A DNA stretch of 64,000 nt from Nonomuraea sp. SYSU D8015 (GCF_008065375.1 NZ_VJYI01000008.1:62001-126000); one strand, 5' to 3'; positions 52,857 through 61,582 are shown, counted from the stretch's first letter. A program made the numbers and translations. Notes: generated by a model not told the origin, from the letters alone.

Positions 52857-55800
52857 TCAACTGCTTGAGGTGAGACTGGACGTCCACAGGATGAGATGGT
52901 CGGCGTTGTACGTCGTGGACCGCCCGAGCGCCACCACCTCGGCCCCCGACACCGCCACCGCCGTCAGCCACTGCATGCCCTGCCCCGCCAGCCGGTCCTT
53001 GGTGAGCGCCATGCGGTTCCACGACAGTCCGTCCTGCGAGGTCCAGGCCGCGCTGTCGCCCTCGCCGGGCACGCCGTGCCAGCCGACCGCCACCAGACCC
53101 TCCGCGGTCGCGGCCAGGTCGTGCACCGCGGCCGCCTGGTCCGCGGGCAGCCAGGCCGTCTGCCACGTCGCGCCGTCGTCGTCGGAGACGGCGGCGAAGG
53201 CCCGCCGGGAGCCGTCCGTCAGCGCGGTGCCGATGGCCACCAGCTTGTCCTGGTGGACGGCGACCTGGCGGAACCCGGCCGACGTGGCGCCCTCCGGGAC
53301 GACCCGCGGGCGCGCGCTCCAGTTGAGGCCGTCCTCGGAGTACCAGACCACGCTGCTCTCCTGGTCGGCCGCCCCGGACCCGCCGACCGCCACGAACCCG
53401 TCCGCGGTGGCCGCCGTGTCGTGGACCCGCACGCCGGAGCCGCCCTGCGGCAGCTTCTTCGACCTGGTGTACTTGCGCAGGTCGGAGGTGAACCACATGG
53501 CCGCGCTCGCCGCGCCCGCCTGGTCCCGGTCCTCGCCGGCCAGCACGTAGCCCTTCTTGCCGGCGGTCACCACGTGCGTCTCCAGGTATGGGTGGTCGGC
53601 GCGGCGGGCCAGGTCGCCGGAGAGGTTCACCTTCTTCCAGCTCTCGCCGTCCTGGGAGGTGACGAGCAGGGGGTCGGTGACGGCCACGTTGGTCTCCGTG
53701 CCGCCGACCGCCAGCCAGCCGCGGCCGCCGTGCGTCACGTCCTCCAGCCGTTGCCTGCCCGGGCCGCCGAGGCTCATGGACTTCCAGCTCTGCCAGTCCT
53801 TGATCGTCCACAGGCCGGCGTCGCCCGAGGCCGAGCCGACGGCCACGTACCGGCCGGCGAAGCTGGTGATGCCGGTGGTCTCGCGGGAGATGCGCGTGAG
53901 GCCGTCGACTTCGCCGAGCGGCACGCGCGAGGCCTGCCCGCGCGGCGGAGCGGCCATGAGCACGAGCTGGTTGTCCACGTCGGAGGCCGCCTGATCGCCG
54001 CCCGCGAACAGGGTGCCGCCGGCGGAGATCGTGAACCCGCGCAGCGTCGCACCTGTCAGGTTGCCGAGGTCGGCCCGCTTGGCCCAGGATCGCCCGTCGG
54101 CGGTGGTCAGGACGGAGTAGCGGCCGAGGCCCGCCTGCGTGATCGCCGCGATGCCCGACGGGTAGGAGATGAGCGACTCCACGCCGACGCTCTCGCCGCT
54201 CAGGCCGCCGATGGAGCCGCACTGCGACCACTGCTCCCCGGTCGGCGAGCAGTAGACGCGTACGTCGCCCGCGATCGTCCGCTGCCGCGTCGGCACCAGC
54301 ACGAACCGCTTGGGCAGCACCGCCAGCGTCCCGGCGCGCGGCGCGGCCTCGGGCAGCTGGAAGGCGGTGCCCTGCCAGGTGCGCCCACCGTCGGCCGACC
54401 GGACAACCCGCGAACCCTCGCCTTCCGCGGGGTGCCCGATCGCCACGACGGTGTCGCCCTTGGCGACCACGGCCTTGAACTCGCGTACCTCCAGACCCGT
54501 GAGGTGGATCCGCTCCCAGGCGCGGCCGTCGACGGAGCGCCAGGCCGCCGGGCCGGCGGCGCCGTCGTCCCCGGTCGTGCGCCCGACCGCCACGAAGCCC
54601 GACGCCGTCCTGGCGATGTCGTGGATCTGGTCGCCGGGGCGGAACGCGGTCATGCCCGACGCCTCCACGGCCTGCCAGCTGAACCCGTCGGTGCTGGTCC
54701 ACAGGCCGCGCTCGCCCGACTGGCCGTCGCCGCCGCTGGCCAGCCAGCGGCCGTCGCCGCCGACCACCCGCTGCACCGTGGGCGTGGAGGCTCCGCTCAC
54801 CTGGCCGAGCTGCCAGTTCTTGCCGCCGTCCGGCGAGAACAGGAACAGCGGGCGCGGGGTGGGGCTGGTCGTGTCGCTGCCGACCGCCACCACGGCCTTG
54901 CCGACCGAGGTCATGTCGTTGAGCTTCTGGTTGGTGCCGTCGCCGGCGGCGGGGACGGTGAACAGCTCGTCCCCCAAGCGGCCGGTGCCCGCCGCGAGGC
55001 GCAGGCCGGGGTCCTCCTCGCCGGTCCACTGCCACACGAGCACGCCGGTGGCCAGGAGTACGGCCGCGGCCAGGCTCAGCACGATCGGGGCGGCCCTGTT
55101 GCCCCGGCGGACCGGGCTGGACCTGCGTACGGCGGCCGGGGCGGGGCCTCTGTGGTGCCGGCCGCTCGATCCCTGGGGGCGCGGCGGGCCGGTGGCGACC
55201 AGGAGGTCGGGCCTGGTGGGCCGCCCGGCGGGCGGCCGCCCGACCCGCCGCACCTCCGGCTCCTCCTGCCCGTCGGGCTCCCGGCTCCCGGGCACCTCGA
55301 CCTGCTGGCTCCACGGCTCGGGCTCCCGGCTCTCCGGCACCTCAATCTGCTGGGTCCACGGCTCGGGCTCCCGGCTCTCCGGCACCTCGACCTGCTGGCT
55401 CCACGGCTCGGGCTCCCGGCTCCCGGGCACCTCGATCCGCTGGCTCCACGGCTCGGAAGGCTCTTGGTGGCCCGGTGTGGGCTCCTCGGCCGCGGGAGGC
55501 TGCTCCGGCTCCTTGGCGGGGACCACGAGCCGGTACGGGGCCGTGCGGGGATCCCGCCTGGGCGGCGCCGCCGGTTCCTCGGCGGCGGTCTCGCGAGCCT
55601 CAGGGGCGGGTTCCCGGGTCTCCTGCGGGACCCTGGGCGGGCCGCCGGCCACGAGCTTGTCCGGCCGGTTGACGATGCGGCGGGGCCGGCGGCGCGGCTC
55701 CACCTCGGGCTCCGCCGTCGGAGAGCTGTACGGCCTGCGTCCCTTGGGCAGCTCCTGCTGCTCCTCGCCGGGAATGGGGGCGGCGAAGGGCGGCATGCCC

Positions 55801-55964
55801 CAGGGAGAGGTGAGGGGTAAGCCCCTGGCCCGATCGTCGGTGGGACCGGGCGGGGAATGGCTGATCCTGGGCTCTGGAGACGATTGCTGTTCCGATGTGC
55901 CCTCGGAACGCGGGTCGTCGTCACCCGGCGGTCGCCGTGGCGGTTCGCTGGGGCCGGAGGCCAC
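52857..55964 (-). CDS. Large membrane-anchored protein with extracellular Asp-box repeats
   Basis: A 1035-residue single-span membrane protein. Residues 1-290 are cytoplasmic, disordered, Pro/Glu/Arg-rich, and contain four tandem 16-residue units of the type SREPEPWSQQVEVPE (about 169-230). The span is near 292-311 (IVLSLAAAVLLATGVLVWQW). Outside are about twelve repeats resembling the Asp-box (BNR) motif, for example LFSPDGGKNWQ, TSTDGFSWQ, RSADGGRTWQ, TTADGRSWA, TSQDGESWK, YSEDGLNWS and TSQDGLSWN, as in beta-propellers. The GTG start has AGGAGGT upstream. No enzyme motif is seen. The stop codon lies in the end of the neighbouring IS element, so the original C-terminus may be lost. Confidence 0.82.
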   Translation of the reverse strand: MASGPSEPPRRPPGDDDPRSEGTSEQQSSPEPRISHSPPGPTDDRARGLPLTSPWGMPPFAAPIPGEEQQELPKGRRPYSSPTAEPEVEPRRRPRRIVNRPDKLVAGGPPRVPQETREPAPEARETAAEEPAAPPRRDPRTAPYRLVVPAKEPEQPPAAEEPTPGHQEPSEPWSQRIEVPGSREPEPWSQQVEVPESREPEPWTQQIEVPESREPEPWSQQVEVPGSREPDGQEEPEVRRVGRPPAGRPTRPDLLVATGPPRPQGSSGRHHRGPAPAAVRRSSPVRRGNRAAPIVLSLAAAVLLATGVLVWQWTGEEDPGLRLAAGTGRLGDELFTVPAAGDGTNQKLNDMTSVGKAVVAVGSDTTSPTPRPLFLFSPDGGKNWQLGQVSGASTPTVQRVVGGDGRWLASGGDGQSGERGLWTSTDGFSWQAVEASGMTAFRPGDQIHDIARTASGFVAVGRTTGDDGAAGPAAWRSVDGRAWERIHLTGLEVREFKAVVAKGDTVVAIGHPAEGEGSRVVRSADGGRTWQGTAFQLPEAAPRAGTLAVLPKRFVLVPTRQRTIAGDVRVYCSPTGEQWSQCGSIGGLSGESVGVESLISYPSGIAAITQAGLGRYSVLTTADGRSWAKRADLGNLTGATLRGFTISAGGTLFAGGDQAASDVDNQLVLMAAPPRGQASRVPLGEVDGLTRISRETTGITSFAGRYVAVGSASGDAGLWTIKDWQSWKSMSLGGPGRQRLEDVTHGGRGWLAVGGTETNVAVTDPLLVTSQDGESWKKVNLSGDLARRADHPYLETHVVTAGKKGYVLAGEDRDQAGAASAAMWFTSDLRKYTRSKKLPQGGSGVRVHDTAATADGFVAVGGSGAADQESSVVWYSEDGLNWSARPRVVPEGATSAGFRQVAVHQDKLVAIGTALTDGSRRAFAAVSDDDGATWQTAWLPADQAAAVHDLAATAEGLVAVGWHGVPGEGDSAAWTSQDGLSWNRMALTKDRLAGQGMQWLTAVAVSGAEVVALGRSTTYNADHLILWTSSLTSSS
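55274..55458 (-). repeat. 48-base tandem repeat within the large membrane protein gene
   Basis: About four copies of a 48-base unit (containing GGCTCCCGGCTCTCCGGCA on the plus strand) encode the 16-residue PWSQ-EVP-SREPE repeat. Adjacent copies are almost identical, so the number may vary. Confidence 0.8.
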
Positions 55965-55996
55965 GCGCCGTACCTCCTAGTCGAACGAGTTCGTAA

Positions 55997-56023
55997 GGAA
56001 CGGCCGGTGTTGGGGACCGTTCC
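55997..56023. promoter_or_regulatory. Inverted repeat upstream of the large membrane protein gene
   Basis: GGAACGG (55997-56003) and CCGTTCC (56017-56023) stand 33 bases upstream of the GTG start. It could be an operator or a leader hairpin. Confidence 0.3.
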
Positions 56024-56223
56024 AGGAAGGTTGTCCGTCCTTATGCGCTTATTTCGAGCCTGTTGTCCTCACCCGACGAAGTATCACATGCGCCAACCCC
56101 TACCCCGCCGACCGAAACGATCACCTCCGGGAGACCCTCGCCAGCCCACAGGATCCAGAGCAGCATGAATGAGCCGGAATAGCGAGACCTCTCTAGCGAG
56201 ATTCCCCCAACCTCTGGCCTGAT

Positions 56224-57216
56224 TTATCCCGAAATAGTGCCCACTGACCGTTTTTTGGCGAGATACAAAACGCCGAACGCGTACAGACCGAACTGCACCA
56301 CCACGCCCACCAGCGCCTGCCACGGCACGACGACCTTGCTCTGGATCAAGGCGTCATCGAGGGTCCCCGCCGCCGCGCTCAGCCCGAACGCGAGCATGTT
56401 GTTCATGACGTGGAGCGCGATCGCCGCCTCCAGTCCGCCGGTCCGCACCGCCAGCCAGCCCATGACGGCCCCGAAGGCGAACACGTCGGCCAGTCCTGTC
56501 CACGAGTAGCCGTGCAGGGACGCGAACAACGCGGCGCCGATGAGGATGCCCCAGACGGGGTTGCGCACATGCGCCCCGACGGCCTGCAGGAACCAGCCGC
56601 GGAAGATGTACTCCTCGGCGGCCGCCTGGAAGGGCACCAGCAGCACGATCACGATGAGCGCGGGCAGGAAGCGCTCCCACCCGACCCAGCCGAACATGTC
56701 GGCGTACCCCTCGCCGGACACCGCCAGCGCGAGGACCTGCACGGTCTGCCCTGCCACCAGTGCCAGGAGCGCCAGCCCGGCGCAGGTCGCCAGCCACGTC
56801 CAGCGCAGCCGCCCGGCCACCGACGACAACGTGCCGGGCCGCCGCCGCTGCACGAGTGCCGCCAGTCCGAACACGAACGGGAGCACCGCCGCGATCGACA
56901 GCAGCATCACGACCATCCCGAAGACGGGGTCGCCGAAGAGCCCCGTGTTGACGTCCAGCGGCGCGGGGATGCCGAGGATCACCGCCACCACCGCGCCGGC
57001 GGACAGCACCACCGTCGCGACGATCAGGAACAGCGCCGCGAGCGCGAGCGTGCCGACGATCGCCCGCCACGGCCGGGCGACCTCGTTCCTGGCCAGGTGA
57101 TCGAAGCGGGTCCCGCTGGGCATCGGCAGGAACCAGGACCGGGGCGGGGACGGGGGCGCCGGTGGATAGGGGTACTGCGCGCCGTACGGGACCTGCGGTC
57201 CGGGGTTCTCCTGCAT
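56224..57216 (-). CDS. CPBP-family intramembrane metalloprotease
   Basis: A 330-residue membrane protein with about eight spans. The CPBP (Abi/CAAX protease) motifs are all present: EEYIFRGW (EExxxR), FASLHG (FxxxH) and HVMNNM (HxxxN) in three consecutive spans. The N-terminal 45 residues are a Pro/Tyr-rich cytoplasmic tail. Substrates of these enzymes in actinomycetes are mostly unknown. It is divergent from the exported-protein gene at 57341. Confidence 0.87.
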   Translation of the reverse strand: MQENPGPQVPYGAQYPYPPAPPSPPRSWFLPMPSGTRFDHLARNEVARPWRAIVGTLALAALFLIVATVVLSAGAVVAVILGIPAPLDVNTGLFGDPVFGMVVMLLSIAAVLPFVFGLAALVQRRRPGTLSSVAGRLRWTWLATCAGLALLALVAGQTVQVLALAVSGEGYADMFGWVGWERFLPALIVIVLLVPFQAAAEEYIFRGWFLQAVGAHVRNPVWGILIGAALFASLHGYSWTGLADVFAFGAVMGWLAVRTGGLEAAIALHVMNNMLAFGLSAAAGTLDDALIQSKVVVPWQALVGVVVQFGLYAFGVLYLAKKRSVGTISG

Positions 57217-57340
57217 TTTTCCATTCTGTCCATCTGATGCGCATTAGTTCACAGACGGGGGGCCGTTTTAGGCGGATGCTCTCAGTCATGGGGAGGCAAG
57301 CCTCCGCATGCAGTAGGCATTTCGACCCTGGGAGCAGTCC

Positions 57341-58039
57341 ATGTCAAGGCTGGGACCTGTCATCACCCTCGCGGCGGGAGCAGTGCTCGCCGCGGGGCTC
57401 GGTGTCGCCAGCATCATCGCGACACCGGCGGCGGACCCTACGACGGCCGCCGCCGACAACGGCAATGACGCCGCGGAGGCGCCCGCGACGGAGGAGAACT
57501 CCGCGCAGCCGTCACCGTCACCCACCAAATCCGAGGAGAGGCGGATCGAGAAGGCCGACTACGCCGGCCGCGTCAAGGGCAACGGGGCGCTCATCGCCGT
57601 CTCGATCAGAGACGGCAAGGCCATCGGCTACTTCTGCGACGGCCGGACCGAGGCCTGGTTCAAGGGCAGCCAGTCCGCGGACCAGGTGAACCTGAAGGGC
57701 CTCGCGGCCGGCACGATCACGGCCCGGTTGGGCGACGGTCAGGCCAAGGGCTCGGTGTCCCTCGGCGGCAAGAAGTGGAGCTTCGTCGCGCCGACGGTCG
57801 TCAAGCCGTCCGGGCTGTATCGCGCGACCGCGATCGTCCGCGGCGCCACGTACAAGGCCGGCTGGATCCGGGTGAAGAACCCGAACGGCGGCTACACCAC
57901 GGTCGGCGCCGCCACCCAGAACGGGACCCAGGTGCCGGTCCCCGAACTGAACGACGCGCAGCCGACCGCGCCTCTGACGGTCGACGGCACCACGCTCCAG
58001 CCGGAGGACGTCGACGGCTTCATCGAGGAGATGCAATGA
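57341..58039 (+). CDS. Exported or anchored protein of unknown function
   Basis: A 232-residue protein. The N-terminus MSRLGPVITLAAGAVLAAGL is a signal or anchor, then a Thr/Pro/Glu-rich linker to about residue 70, and a compact beta-rich domain (DYAGRVKGNGALIAVSIRDG, AIGYFCDGRTEAWFKGS, VNLKGLAAGTITARL). The single mature cysteine is in FCDGR. The family is not recognised. The last four bases overlap the next gene (ATGA), so it is coupled with the membrane protein downstream and the two probably act together. Confidence 0.75.
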   Translation: MSRLGPVITLAAGAVLAAGLGVASIIATPAADPTTAAADNGNDAAEAPATEENSAQPSPSPTKSEERRIEKADYAGRVKGNGALIAVSIRDGKAIGYFCDGRTEAWFKGSQSADQVNLKGLAAGTITARLGDGQAKGSVSLGGKKWSFVAPTVVKPSGLYRATAIVRGATYKAGWIRVKNPNGGYTTVGAATQNGTQVPVPELNDAQPTAPLTVDGTTLQPEDVDGFIEEMQ

Positions 58040-58581
58040 CCGCCATTCACCACCGCCCTTCGCGCGGGATGACCGTCTTACTGGTTCCGCTGCTCGTCGG
58101 CGGCCTGGTGGTGCTCGCGCTCGGCGTGTACGGCCGGGTGCACACGCCCACCGGGTTCGCGGTCGGCGTGGCGGGCTTCTCCGCCGCGCTGCCGATGAAG
58201 GTATGGCTGACGACGGGCGCGTTCGTGCTGGCGATCGTGCAGGTCGTCTCGGCCCTGTCGATGTGGGGCAAGCTCGGGGTCACCATCCCGCCGGCCGTGC
58301 ACCGCTGGTCCGGGCGGCTGGCGTTCGTGCTGACGATCCCGGTCGCCTTCCACTGCCTGTACGCCCTCGGCCTGCAGTACGACGTGCCCCGGGTGCTCGC
58401 GCACTCGCTGCTCGGCTGCTTCCTCTACGGCGTGTTCACCGCGAAGATGCTGGCCCTGCCCAAGCGGGACGCGCCCGGCTGGACGCTGCCGGTGCTCGGC
58501 GGGCTGACGTTCACGGCGCTGGTGGGGCTCTGGCTGACCTCGTCGTTCTGGTTCTTCACGGCCATCGGGTTCAAGGTGTGA
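58036..58581 (+). CDS. Four-span membrane protein, DUF6529-like
   Basis: A 181-residue membrane protein with four or five hydrophobic spans. Three histidines lie in or near the spans: VHRWSGRLAF, VAFHCLYAL and VLAHSLLG, a pattern like haem-b binding in ferric reductase or cytochrome b561-type proteins, although DUF6529 has no assigned role. The start is in a four-base overlap with the exported-protein gene. Its end overlaps the converging CoA-lyase gene by 11 bases. Confidence 0.72.
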   Translation: MTAIHHRPSRGMTVLLVPLLVGGLVVLALGVYGRVHTPTGFAVGVAGFSAALPMKVWLTTGAFVLAIVQVVSALSMWGKLGVTIPPAVHRWSGRLAFVLTIPVAFHCLYALGLQYDVPRVLAHSLLGCFLYGVFTAKMLALPKRDAPGWTLPVLGGLTFTALVGLWLTSSFWFFTAIGFKV

Positions 58582-59503
58582 AGCTCTTCGTACGTGCCAG
58601 CCCGGCCGCCCGCCCCTTGGCGGCCACGACGAGCGCCATCTTCCTGGAGGCCTCGTCGATCATCTCGTCGCCCAGCATGACCGCGCCGCGCTTCTCGACC
58701 GTGGTGTAGTAGTCGTACGCCTCCAAGATGAGCTCGGCGTGGTCATAGTCCTCCTGCGTGGGCGAGAACACCTCGTTGGCCGCGTCCACCTGCGAGGGAT
58801 GCAGCACCCACTTGCCGTCGAACCCGAGCGCCGCCGACCTCCTGGCCGCCCTCCTGAACCCCTCGACATCCTTGATCTGCAGATAGGGCCCGTCGACCAC
58901 CTGCAGGTCGTGCGTCCTGGCCGCCATGAGCAGCCGCATGAGGATGTAGTGGTAGGCGTCGCCCTCGGTGTAGCCGGGCGGTTGCTCGCCGACGACCAGC
59001 GTACGCATGTTGATGGAGGCCATGAGGTCCGCCGGGCCGAACACCAGCGTCTCCAGGCGCCCCGACGACCCGGCGATGGCGTCGGCGTTCACCAGTCCGC
59101 GGGCGTTCTCGATCTGCGCCTCGATGCCGATGCGGCCGACCTCGTACCCCATGGTCTTCTCGATCTGGGTGAGCAGGGTGTCGAGCCAGACGACCTGGGT
59201 GGAGTCCTGCACCTTGGGCAGCATCACGCAGTCGAGGAACTCCCCCGCCCCCTCGACGACCTCGATCACGTCCCGGTACGTCCACTGCGTCGTGAGGTCG
59301 TTGACCCGGACCGCGCGCGTCTTGCCCGACCAGTCGCCCTGGCGCAGCGCGGCCACGACGTTCGCCCGCGCCTCGTCCTTGGCGGCCGGCGCCACGGAGT
59401 CCTCAAGGTCCAGGAAGACCTCGTCGACGGGCAGGGTCTGGGCCTTCTCCAGGAAGCGGGGATTGCTGCCGGGCACCGCGAGAACCGAACGACGTGAGCG
59501 CAT
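58571..59503 (-). CDS. HpcH/HpaI-type CoA-ester lyase (CitE/malyl-CoA lyase-like)
   Basis: A 310-residue TIM-barrel lyase. Visible marks are RSVLAVPGSNPRFLEKA, DEVFLDLEDSV with the catalytic/Mg-binding acidic residues, RVNDL, IEAQIENARGL and GPADLMASI. Members cleave or form (S)-citramalyl-, malyl- or related CoA esters. The ATG at 59503 and a GTG at 59509 are both possible starts. It lies alone and converges on the DUF6529-like gene. Confidence 0.86.
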   Translation of the reverse strand: MRSRRSVLAVPGSNPRFLEKAQTLPVDEVFLDLEDSVAPAAKDEARANVVAALRQGDWSGKTRAVRVNDLTTQWTYRDVIEVVEGAGEFLDCVMLPKVQDSTQVVWLDTLLTQIEKTMGYEVGRIGIEAQIENARGLVNADAIAGSSGRLETLVFGPADLMASINMRTLVVGEQPPGYTEGDAYHYILMRLLMAARTHDLQVVDGPYLQIKDVEGFRRAARRSAALGFDGKWVLHPSQVDAANEVFSPTQEDYDHAELILEAYDYYTTVEKRGAVMLGDEMIDEASRKMALVVAAKGRAAGLARTKSFTP

Positions 59504-59603
59504 GCGCACACCGTACTAGCCGCCTGCTCGAAGGCGGCGAGGCGGGCCAGGCGGCCGTGAGCCTCCGGGGGAGCGCCTCCCCCGGAGGTCAGGTGCGGGC
59601 GGC

Positions 59604-60740
59604 TCAGCGGCGCGGGGACAGGCCCAGCTGGAGACCCTTCAGGCTGGAGCCGCGCTTGCTCAGGCCGGAGGCGATCTTGATGAGCTCGGCCGCCGCGGGA
59701 GAGTCGGGGTCCGTCAGGACCAGCGGCTTGCCCTCGTCGCCGCCCTCGCGCAGCCGCAGGTCGATCGGGACCTGGCCGAGCAGCGGGACGCGGGCCCCCA
59801 GCGTGCGGGTCAGCGCGTCGGCGACGGTCTGGCCACCGCCCTCGCCGAACACCGGGATGCGCTCGTCGCAGTGGGGGCACGGCAGCCACGCCATGTTCTC
59901 GATCACGCCGGCGATCTGCTGATGGGTCTGGGCCGCGATGGACCCGGCCCGCTCGGCCACCTCGGCGGCGGCCATCTGCGGCGTCGTCACGACCAGGATC
60001 TCGGCCCCCGGCAGTCGCTGGGCCACCGAGATGGCGATGTCGCCGGTGCCCGGGGGCAGGTCGAGCAGGAGGACGTCGAGGTCACCCCAGTAGACGTCGG
60101 CCAGGAACTGGTGGAGCGCCCGGTCGAGCATCGGGCCGCGCCAGACCACCGGCGTGTTGCCCTCGGGCTTGAACATGCCCACCGAGATGACCTTGATGTC
60201 GTGGGCCACCGGCGGCATGATCATGTCCTCGACCTTGGTGGGCCGCTCGGCGGCGCCCAGCATGCGAGGGACGCTGTGGCCGTAGATGTCGGCGTCCACG
60301 ATGCCGACCTTGAGGCCGCTCGCGGCCATGGAGGCGGCCAGGTTGACCGTCACGGAGGACTTGCCGACCCCGCCCTTGCCACTGGCCACCGCGAAGACGC
60401 GGGTCAGCGAGCCCGGCTGGTTGAACGGGATCTCCTTCTCCGGCCCGCGGTCGCCCCTGAGCTTGGTCTGCAGCTGCTTGCGCTGCTCGGTGCTCATGAC
60501 GTCGAGCTCGATCTGGACGCCCATCACGCCTTCGACCTTGGACACGGCGGTCGTGACGTCGCGGCGGATGGTGTCCTTCAACGGGCATCCGGCCACGGTG
60601 AGGTAGACGCCCACCCGTACCACACCGTCGGGAGCGATCTCGATGCTCTTGACCATGTCGAGGTCCGTGATCGGACGACGGATCTCGGGGTCGATGACGG
60701 TGGCGAGTGCCGCCGTCACGAGTTCCTGGGTTGGTGCCAT
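59604..60740 (-). CDS. mrp: Mrp/NBP35-type Fe-S cluster carrier ATPase
   Basis: A 378-residue P-loop ATPase that holds and transfers Fe-S clusters. An N-terminal MIP18-like domain (ITDLDMVKSIEIAPDG, GCPLKD) is followed by the deviant Walker A SGKGGVGKSSVTVNLA, DADIYGHSVP, LLDLPPGTGD and the cluster-binding CPHC. The layout with MIP18 domain and CPxC is that of bacterial ApbC/Mrp. No good ribosome site precedes the ATG. It lies in the same strand order as TatB and the protease at the right edge, although other genes intervene. Confidence 0.9.
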   Translation of the reverse strand: MAPTQELVTAALATVIDPEIRRPITDLDMVKSIEIAPDGVVRVGVYLTVAGCPLKDTIRRDVTTAVSKVEGVMGVQIELDVMSTEQRKQLQTKLRGDRGPEKEIPFNQPGSLTRVFAVASGKGGVGKSSVTVNLAASMAASGLKVGIVDADIYGHSVPRMLGAAERPTKVEDMIMPPVAHDIKVISVGMFKPEGNTPVVWRGPMLDRALHQFLADVYWGDLDVLLLDLPPGTGDIAISVAQRLPGAEILVVTTPQMAAAEVAERAGSIAAQTHQQIAGVIENMAWLPCPHCDERIPVFGEGGGQTVADALTRTLGARVPLLGQVPIDLRLREGGDEGKPLVLTDPDSPAAAELIKIASGLSKRGSSLKGLQLGLSPRR

Positions 60741-60888
60741 CGAAGTGTCGGCACGCGGGAGTGCCGTCCCTCCTTTGTCGGTATATGTGTGGCAGGCGCA
60801 GGACGCCAGTGAGGATGCCCCTCCATGGTATGAACCGGAGGCCTCGCTGAGTTAATCCGTCCTGTTAGATGTCTGTGCAACAACGTCC

Positions 60889-60901
60889 TAAGGTTACTCC
60901 G
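60889..60901 (+). promoter_or_regulatory. Leaderless promoter -10 element of the MarR gene
   Basis: TAAGGT (60889-60894) fits TANNNT and is six bases from the GTG at 60901. The same arrangement is found at the hydrolase and Nudix genes. Confidence 0.35.
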
Positions 60902-61362
60902 TGACTCTTCTGCGCGACGAGGGCCTGACCGCCGAGGAGCTGGCGGTCTGGCGGATGCTGCAGCGCGCCCAGGTGCGCATCACCCGCCATCTGGAGGCGG
61001 AGCTGCTCGTCGCCCACGATCTGCCGCTTGCCTCGTACGAGGTGCTCATGCAGCTGGCCGAGGCGCCCGGGCGGCGCCTGCGCATGAACGACCTCGCCGG
61101 CCGCGTGCTGCTCTCCCGCAGCGGTCTGACCAGGCTCATCGACCGGCTCCAGCGTTACGGGCTGGTGTCGAGGGAGGCGTGCGCGGACGACGCGCGCGGG
61201 CTGTTCGCGGTGCTGACGGACGCCGGCGCCGCCCGGCTGGCCGAGGCGACGCCCACCTACCTGCGCGGCATCAAGACCCAGTTTCTCGACCTGCTGGGCT
61301 CGGGCGAGATCACCCGAGTGCGGGGCATGCTCGCGAAGCTGGACGCCACCGGCTCCGCCTGA
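60901..61362 (+). CDS. MarR-family transcriptional regulator
   Basis: A 153-residue winged-helix regulator. The core runs LASYEVLMQLAEAPGRRLRM then NDLAGRVLLSRSGLTRLIDR (recognition helix) and LVSREACADDARGLFAVLTD, the wing. It binds DNA as a dimer; its ligand and targets are unknown. The EamA transporter gene 220 bases downstream on the same strand is a possible target (inference). The GTG start is probably leaderless. Confidence 0.88.
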   Translation: MTLLRDEGLTAEELAVWRMLQRAQVRITRHLEAELLVAHDLPLASYEVLMQLAEAPGRRLRMNDLAGRVLLSRSGLTRLIDRLQRYGLVSREACADDARGLFAVLTDAGAARLAEATPTYLRGIKTQFLDLLGSGEITRVRGMLAKLDATGSA

Positions 61363-61462
61363 ACTCCTCGACCAGCCGGCCGGCTCCGGCCTGCAGGCAG
61401 ACGCGGCCGCGCCCCCACCACCGGCCCGTGGGCGTGGGGCCGGCGGCCGATGCGCACTGACA

Positions 61463-61514
61463 GCGCCATCCCGATGCGCCATCCCCATGGGCCATCCCAG
61501 GGCGCTATCCCATT
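61463..61514. repeat. 13-base tandem repeat, four units
   Basis: Units GCGCCATCCCGAT, GCGCCATCCCCAT, GGGCCATCCCAGG and GCGCTATCCCATT follow without spacers between the MarR and EamA genes, 70 bases before the EamA start. Confidence 0.75.
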
Positions 61515-61582
61515 GCGCCCCGGATATCCGGCATGTCAGTATCAAACCTTGTTGACGGTCATTACGTAGCTGGTGGTGTGCG

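Larger units (their letters stand above)
51275..52860 (+). mobile_element. IS200/IS605-type (TnpB-only) element, inactive
   Basis: The element holds one damaged tnpB and no TnpA transposase. The right end is well marked: a perfect hairpin at 52831-52850 then AGCCCGTCAA at the end, resembling IS605-type right ends that are cut after TCAA. The left end is uncertain; an imperfect hairpin with one bulged T at 51288-51312 (GCCGTTTCGCC and GGCGAACGGC) is a candidate and sets the boundary drawn here. It lies between a Nudix gene and the end of a large membrane protein gene. Confidence 0.6.

Noticed and set aside
55274-55458. Regular repeats that could suggest a CRISPR array
   Set aside because: The 48-base units adjoin without spacers and encode a 16-residue protein repeat in frame with the surrounding gene.
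52840-55980. Very long frames (824, 974 and 556 codons) on both strands across the large membrane protein gene
   Set aside because: They are shadows of the 1035-codon minus-strand gene in extreme-GC DNA. Their products are Arg/Gly/Pro-rich without domains, and only the chosen frame has a ribosome site, a membrane span and regular Asp-box repeats.
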